Positions 4,865-8,676 of a stretch of DNA of 8,676 nucleotides are shown in pieces. The stretch is from assembly GCA_017612755.1 (NCBI GenBank), contig JAGAFH010000053.1, positions 1 through 8,676 on the forward strand, given 5' to 3'. The position numbers and the translations under genes are program-made. Under the pieces are notes generated by a model. It had not been told where the DNA came from. It did no database searches and worked only from the letters and a program-made list of their open reading frames with translations. How positions within the stretch are numbered: the stretch's first letter is position 1; the number at the start of each line of letters is the position of its first letter. The stretch comes from Clostridiales bacterium (lineage in GTDB: Bacteria; Bacillota; Clostridia; Saccharofermentanales; Saccharofermentanaceae).

Positions 4865-6625
4865 TCAGATTCCGTAATCATCTACATCAGAAGCAGTGAT
4901 CGTGGCGGCATCAAATCCCATATCATCTACAATGACTTCAGAAGGCGGAAGGATGCCGGCTTCCATATCCTTGATAACAGCATCGATATAGGAAGCCTGG
5001 AAGGGATTACACTGCTGGTCGTAGTTCCAGCTTCCTGCAAGGACTTCTTCAAGAGCCCACTCATAACAGTCGAAACTGACAACTATTACATCCCCGCCAA
5101 GACCGTGGGAGATCCCTGCAGCATCGAGAGCTGCCACAGCTCCCTGAGCCATAGTGTCATTCTCAGCATAGATAACGTTGAAGTCCTCGCCTGAAGCGAT
5201 AACATTTTCCACGATGTCTTCGGCTAAATAAGTATCCCACTCAGCTGTCTGCTGGGTCACATAGTTCCAGTTGCCATAGGCTGCGACCATCTCATCGAGA
5301 GGAGCAGTACGATCCATCTGGGCAGAAGATCCTAAGACCCCCTGAAGATGGACGATGTTATACTCGGAAAGTCGCTGATCCGAAAGCCAGTCAACTGCCT
5401 CCAGGGCTGCCAGATACGTATCAGGATGGACGTATGTTAAGTAGTAGGATGGATCTGCATCTGCCAGGCGGTCAAAGAATATGACCTTGATCCCGGCATT
5501 GTAAGCATCGGCAACGACCGTATCCCATCCCGATGTATCGGCAGGGGAGATAAGAAGATAATCAACACCCTCATAGATAAAGTTCTCAGCCCCGGTGATC
5601 TGCTCATCATTTCTCATGCTGTAGTAGAAAGATGCTTCATATCCGTTTTCTTCCGTGAACATCTGCTTCAGATCCATGTCGTTAGCGGTCCGGTAACCTG
5701 ACTCATTAGGATCGTTATTGACGATACCCACCCTGATGAGGTCGCTGTCGGAACGGGAAGGATAGGTGACAGGTTTGTCGATAGTAACAGAAGAACTGCA
5801 GATCTCTTCACCTTCATATTTGAGCCTTATCTCATACTCGCCCGAAGCCAGCTCACTATAGTCATCATTATCGTAGTTACAGTAGACAAAACCATCGTAA
5901 TAAAAAACCGATGCATCCTGGGATACGATCTCTCCATCCAGATAAACGTCAAAGGTGACATCAGATATAACATTGCTCAGGTCCCCGTTAAACGTTGTGG
6001 TCATACAGATCGAATAATCATCGCTCCAGATATCTGTGCCCTCCATAAGAGATGCAAGATCCGGCTTGATCTCGAACTCATAAGTGCAGAAAGAAAAGAG
6101 TCCTGCAAAATGCTTATCCTTCAGATTGGAAAGAAGAAACTCCCCATCCTCAGTTTCAACGAATTCAAATGTGATCGTGTAATCGATCACCTCATCACAG
6201 GATCCGACCGCAGAGACCACCTGATTTATATCAGAGAACTCACCATCCGAAAGGGCTATCTCATAATCCACCAAGGTGAATACCACATCTACAGAAGAAA
6301 CATCCTTGGAGATCTCAACAGAATCTTCATCTATCTCATAAGTGATGGTCTCAGCCACCGCCTCGTTAAACTTATTCTGCTCAAAGGAGTAAGCTGAGTC
6401 ATCGAACAGCTCCTCAAAGGTCTTCATGGTCTTGCTGCTCTTCTTCTCAGAAGTCAGATCCCGGAGTTCATCCACATCCCTGGAAAGCAGCGCATCCGCA
6501 AATGTATCAGCAGCCTCCACTATCTCCTCCGGCTTAGGCCCGAAAAGAGAACAGGAGCCAAGAGACACAAGCACCGACAAAGAAACAACTAAAGCAGAAG
6601 CTCTCAAAAAGACTCTTCCATTCAT
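4865..6625 (-). CDS. Multidomain lipoprotein with C-terminal YtfQ-like sugar-binding domain (paralog B)
   Basis: Probable surface lipoprotein of 586 aa. It has a signal peptide with lipobox-like LGSC (Cys25); an alpha/beta region at about 33-175 (EIVEAADTFADALLSRD onward) resembling NTF2-like lipoprotein domains; a beta-rich region at about 185-285 with FDVYLDG and SGEYEIRLKY resembling an Ig-like sandwich; a short linker; then a type 1 periplasmic-binding domain at about 297-586. That domain carries motifs recalled from YtfQ, the galactofuranose-binding protein: NESGYR (307-312), SGWDTV, FFDR (R386), LQGVLGSSAQMDR, YAENDTMAQGA and CNP. Ligand-contact positions Asp385-Arg386 are kept. The ATG at 6625 is chosen because GAGGG lies 8 nt upstream and gives a typical signal peptide; an in-frame ATG at 6640 lacks a good site. 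No permease or ATPase is adjacent, so it may be a sensor or an orphan binding protein. The N-terminal domain names are inferences. Confidence 0.85.
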   Translation of the reverse strand: MNGRVFLRASALVVSLSVLVSLGSCSLFGPKPEEIVEAADTFADALLSRDVDELRDLTSEKKSSKTMKTFEELFDDSAYSFEQNKFNEAVAETITYEIDEDSVEISKDVSSVDVVFTLVDYEIALSDGEFSDINQVVSAVGSCDEVIDYTITFEFVETEDGEFLLSNLKDKHFAGLFSFCTYEFEIKPDLASLMEGTDIWSDDYSICMTTTFNGDLSNVISDVTFDVYLDGEIVSQDASVFYYDGFVYCNYDNDDYSELASGEYEIRLKYEGEEICSSSVTIDKPVTYPSRSDSDLIRVGIVNNDPNESGYRTANDMDLKQMFTEENGYEASFYYSMRNDEQITGAENFIYEGVDYLLISPADTSGWDTVVADAYNAGIKVIFFDRLADADPSYYLTYVHPDTYLAALEAVDWLSDQRLSEYNIVHLQGVLGSSAQMDRTAPLDEMVAAYGNWNYVTQQTAEWDTYLAEDIVENVIASGEDFNVIYAENDTMAQGAVAALDAAGISHGLGGDVIVVSFDCYEWALEEVLAGSWNYDQQCNPFQASYIDAVIKDMEAGILPPSEVIVDDMGFDAATITASDVDDYGI

Positions 6626-6657
6626 ATATCTTACCCTCATCTCAACAAAGTAAGTTC

Positions 6658-6666
6658 ATTATAACA
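6658..6666 (-). promoter_or_regulatory. Extended -10 promoter between the two lipoprotein genes
   Basis: The minus strand reads TGTTATAAT, a perfect TATAAT with TGn extension, in the 53-bp gap between the paralogs. No good -35 is present (GTATCT at 17 bp). Transcription would start near 6651, leaving about 25 nt before the ATG at 6625 and only about 10 nt before the ATG at 6640, which supports the former start. Confidence 0.45.
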
Positions 6667-6678
6667 GTAAATGAAAGA

Positions 6679-8475
6679 TCAGATACCATACTCATCTATA
6701 TCTTCAGAAGTGATGGTCCGGGCGTCAAATCCTAAGTCATCTACGATGATCTCTGACGGCGGAACGATACCGTTCTCATAGTCCCGGATCACAGCATCAA
6801 TATAGGAGGCCTGGTCAGGATTACACTGCTGGTCATAGTTCCAGTAGCCGTTACCGACAGATTCCAGGCCGTAATAAGTAGAGTCGAAGCTGACTATCAT
6901 GACATCTCCGCCCAGACCATGGGAGATACCGGCCTCATCAAGAGCCGCTTCAGCTCCTGAAGCCATATGATCATTCTCTGCATAGATTACGTTGAAATCC
7001 TCGCCTGAATCGATAACATTTCTCACGATGATCTTGGCTGTGTTGTAATCACAATAACCAGACTCCTGGATCACATAGTTCCAGTTTCCGTGGGCTGCTA
7101 CCATCTCATCAAGGGCCGCAGTACGATCGATCTGGGCTGAGGATCCCGGGACTCCCTGGAGATGGATGATGTTATATTCGGGAAGGCCCTCATTCGCAAG
7201 CCAGCTTACAGCCTCCTGGGCTGACAGGTACGTATCGTTGTGTACATATGTTAAGTAGTAGGATGGATCTACATCAGCTATCTGGTCAAAGAATATCACC
7301 TTGACTCCGGCATCGTAAGCTTCGGAAACCACCTCATCCCAGCCCGTTGGTTCTGCAGGGTTGATAAGAAGATATTCTACTCCGGCATCGATATAGTCCA
7401 GAGCTTCCTGGATCTGTTCGCCACTATGCATGCTTTCGAAGAACAAAGCATCATAGTAGCCATATATGTCATCAATAAGGAATACATTCATAAGAGAAAG
7501 GTCATTCATACTACGGTAACCGGACTCGTTTGGATCCAGGTTAATGATCCCCACTTTGATGCCCGGGCCAGTGAAGACTACAGGATCTGCGTCAGGCGAT
7601 CCGCTGGGATCATCAGGCTCTTCGTCGGGTCCTTCAGTACCTGAGGAATGTCTTTCGACAGTTATAGAAGAACTGCAGAGCTCTTCGTCGTCGTAGTTGA
7701 GCCTTATCTCATATTCGCCTGCAGGGATCTCGTCATCGTCAGGGCCGGAGTAGATACAGAGGACATTATTTTCAGAAATAAGTGCCGGCTGATCCTGGGC
7801 CACAAGCTCTCCATCCAGATAAACGTCAAAGGTGAGAAAAGATGTAAGGTTGTTTAGATTCCCTGTAAACGATGTCTCCATACAGATCGAATAAATATCA
7901 TCCCGGATCTCAGTGTCACCGAGCATGTAAAAAGGATCCAGAGTGATCACAAATCCATAGGAGCAGAAAGAAAAGAGCTCTTCAAGATCCCCCAGATTGG
8001 AAAGAAGCCACACATCATCGACCTTCTCAAACTCAAAGGTAACAGTTTGTTCGATCACCTCATCACAGGATCCGACAGCAGAGACCACCTGATCTATATC
8101 ATAGAACTCTGAACCCGCAAGAGCTGCCTCATAATCAACCATAGTAAATACTACATTTACAGAAGCCGTATTCTTGGAGATCACAACGGAAGATGCATCT
8201 ACCTCATAAGTGATGGTATCAGCCACAGCCTCGATAAATCTATTCTGTTCATGGGAATAAAGTGAATCATCGAACAGATCCTCAAAGTCTTCAAAAGCCC
8301 CGCTGTTATTCTCTGTAATCAGCTCCGGAAGTTTATCCGCATCTCTGGAAAGCATCGCCATTGCAAAAACTTCCGCCGCTTCCACTACATCATCAGACTG
8401 CGCCCCGGAAGAGCAGGAGCAAAAAGGCACAAGCACCGACAAAGAAACAAGTAGAGCAACTATTTTTCTAAACAT
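6679..8475 (-). CDS. Multidomain lipoprotein with C-terminal YtfQ-like sugar-binding domain (paralog A)
   Basis: A 598-aa tandem paralog of the next gene, with the same layout: signal peptide MFRKIVALLVSLSVLV and a poor lipobox around Cys19/Cys21; a putative NTF2-like region (about 28-165); a putative beta-sandwich (about 180-275); then a periplasmic-binding domain (about 305-598). Shared motifs are NESGYR, TGWDEV, LQGVPGSSAQIDR, YAENDHMASGA and QQCNP. In the stretch starting at the ADxDPSYYLTYVH motif, 54 of 69 aligned residues are identical to paralog B. Differences: a Pro/Asp/Gly/Ser-rich linker of about 25 residues (276-300) before the binding domain, and FFDQ (Gln398) where paralog B has FFDR, at a position that contacts sugar in ribose-binding proteins. 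The ATG at 8475 has GAGG 7 nt upstream and a good promoter. It probably binds a related but different ligand at the cell surface; no transporter partner is visible. Confidence 0.85.
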   Translation of the reverse strand: MFRKIVALLVSLSVLVPFCSCSSGAQSDDVVEAAEVFAMAMLSRDADKLPELITENNSGAFEDFEDLFDDSLYSHEQNRFIEAVADTITYEVDASSVVISKNTASVNVVFTMVDYEAALAGSEFYDIDQVVSAVGSCDEVIEQTVTFEFEKVDDVWLLSNLGDLEELFSFCSYGFVITLDPFYMLGDTEIRDDIYSICMETSFTGNLNNLTSFLTFDVYLDGELVAQDQPALISENNVLCIYSGPDDDEIPAGEYEIRLNYDDEELCSSSITVERHSSGTEGPDEEPDDPSGSPDADPVVFTGPGIKVGIINLDPNESGYRSMNDLSLMNVFLIDDIYGYYDALFFESMHSGEQIQEALDYIDAGVEYLLINPAEPTGWDEVVSEAYDAGVKVIFFDQIADVDPSYYLTYVHNDTYLSAQEAVSWLANEGLPEYNIIHLQGVPGSSAQIDRTAALDEMVAAHGNWNYVIQESGYCDYNTAKIIVRNVIDSGEDFNVIYAENDHMASGAEAALDEAGISHGLGGDVMIVSFDSTYYGLESVGNGYWNYDQQCNPDQASYIDAVIRDYENGIVPPSEIIVDDLGFDARTITSEDIDEYGI

Positions 8476-8508
8476 AAAAGATCCTCACTTATCTCCCATA
8501 CCAAGCTA

Positions 8509-8537
8509 ATTATACCATCCGCACATCTTCATCACAA
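8509..8537 (-). promoter_or_regulatory. Promoter of the lipoprotein operon
   Basis: On the minus strand TTGTGA (8532-8537) and a perfect TATAAT (8509-8514) are separated by exactly 17 bp, 34 bp upstream of the start at 8475. The -35 lies inside the palindrome at 8530-8554, so a protein bound there would block or alter promoter use. Confidence 0.65.
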
Positions 8538-8554
8538 AACCCCATTTTTTGATG
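8530..8554. repeat. CATCA...TGATG palindromic repeat, proximal copy over -35
   Basis: A 25-bp imperfect inverted repeat with CATCA and TGATG ends and inner AAAA and TTTT tracts. It matches the distal copy at 21 of 25 positions and overlaps the predicted -35. It could be an operator or a member of a dispersed palindromic repeat family. Confidence 0.65.
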
Positions 8555-8576
8555 CATTTCATGTGAATCGGCAAGA

Positions 8577-8607
8577 TTGCATCACAAAAACAGAATTTTT
8601 GATGCAA
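8577..8607. repeat. TTGCATCA...TGATGCAA palindromic repeat, distal copy
   Basis: Second copy, 50 bp from the first. Its 25-bp core is 8580-8604; the perfect arms extend to 8 bp (TTGCATCA and TGATGCAA), a 31-bp span. Both copies are followed on the plus strand by a related ATGTG...GGCAAG or ATGTG...CGCAAG stretch, so the duplicated unit may be longer than the palindrome. From 8608 to the window end nothing further is recognised. Confidence 0.65.
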
Positions 8608-8676
8608 ATGTGCCGCAAGGTCAGTCAGGAAGAACAAAAGTCGGATCTTCAGAAAACCTAACAATTGAATGGAAGT

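Noticed and set aside
4689..4877. Plus-strand 62-codon frame opposite the microprotein
   Set aside because: Low-complexity translation (Phe and Thr runs) with no ribosome binding site; it is explained by the minus-strand microprotein and terminator.
8506..8676. Minus-strand frame open from the window edge for 57 codons up to TAG at 8506-8508, possibly the tail of another gene
   Set aside because: It runs through both palindromes and the promoter, and its translation is a Lys/Phe/Cys-rich string with no recognisable domain. It is more likely chance openness of repeat-rich intergenic DNA.

Overview
The window looks like chromosome from a low-to-mid GC Gram-positive anaerobe, most likely a member of the Clostridia close to Lachnospiraceae. 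This rests on strong AGGAGG-type ribosome binding sites, lipoprotein signal peptides, a short XRE regulator paired with a small membrane protein, and a YtfQ-like sugar-binding domain of the kind common in that group. It is an inference from gene content, not from a marker gene.

Left part, plus strand (1-3089): the 3' two thirds of a Cu(I)-type P1B ATPase (copA), cut by the window edge; then trmL, a tRNA wobble 2'-O-methyltransferase, 3 nt downstream with its ribosome binding site inside the end of copA; then a multi-pass acyltransferase-3 family membrane protein 26 nt further on. The acyltransferase converges with, and overlaps by 44 bp, a minus-strand low-molecular-weight protein tyrosine phosphatase (3046-3486).

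Middle part (3487-4673): a 354-bp intergenic region holds three palindromic elements with TGTCCGACTA arms, all exactly 40 bp long but with different centres. The one nearest the next operon can also serve as its terminator. That operon (minus strand) is a 72-aa XRE regulator overlapping a single-pass membrane protein of unknown function. Upstream of it lies a perfect GGGTAAACC-N7-GGTTTACCC palindrome that may be an autoregulatory operator.

Right part, minus strand (4674-8676): one probable transcription unit made of two tandem paralogous lipoproteins of about 590 aa, followed by an unlisted 28-codon membrane microprotein with a near-perfect ribosome binding site and then a strong intrinsic terminator. 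Each lipoprotein has a signal peptide, a putative NTF2-like domain, a putative beta-sandwich domain, and a C-terminal periplasmic-binding domain resembling the sugar-binding protein YtfQ. No ABC permease or ATPase is present in the window. A good promoter precedes the first paralog, with two CATCA...TGATG palindromes over and upstream of its -35, and an extended -10 motif lies between the paralogs. The microprotein, the unusual fused binding proteins and the two families of palindromes are the least explained parts of the window.
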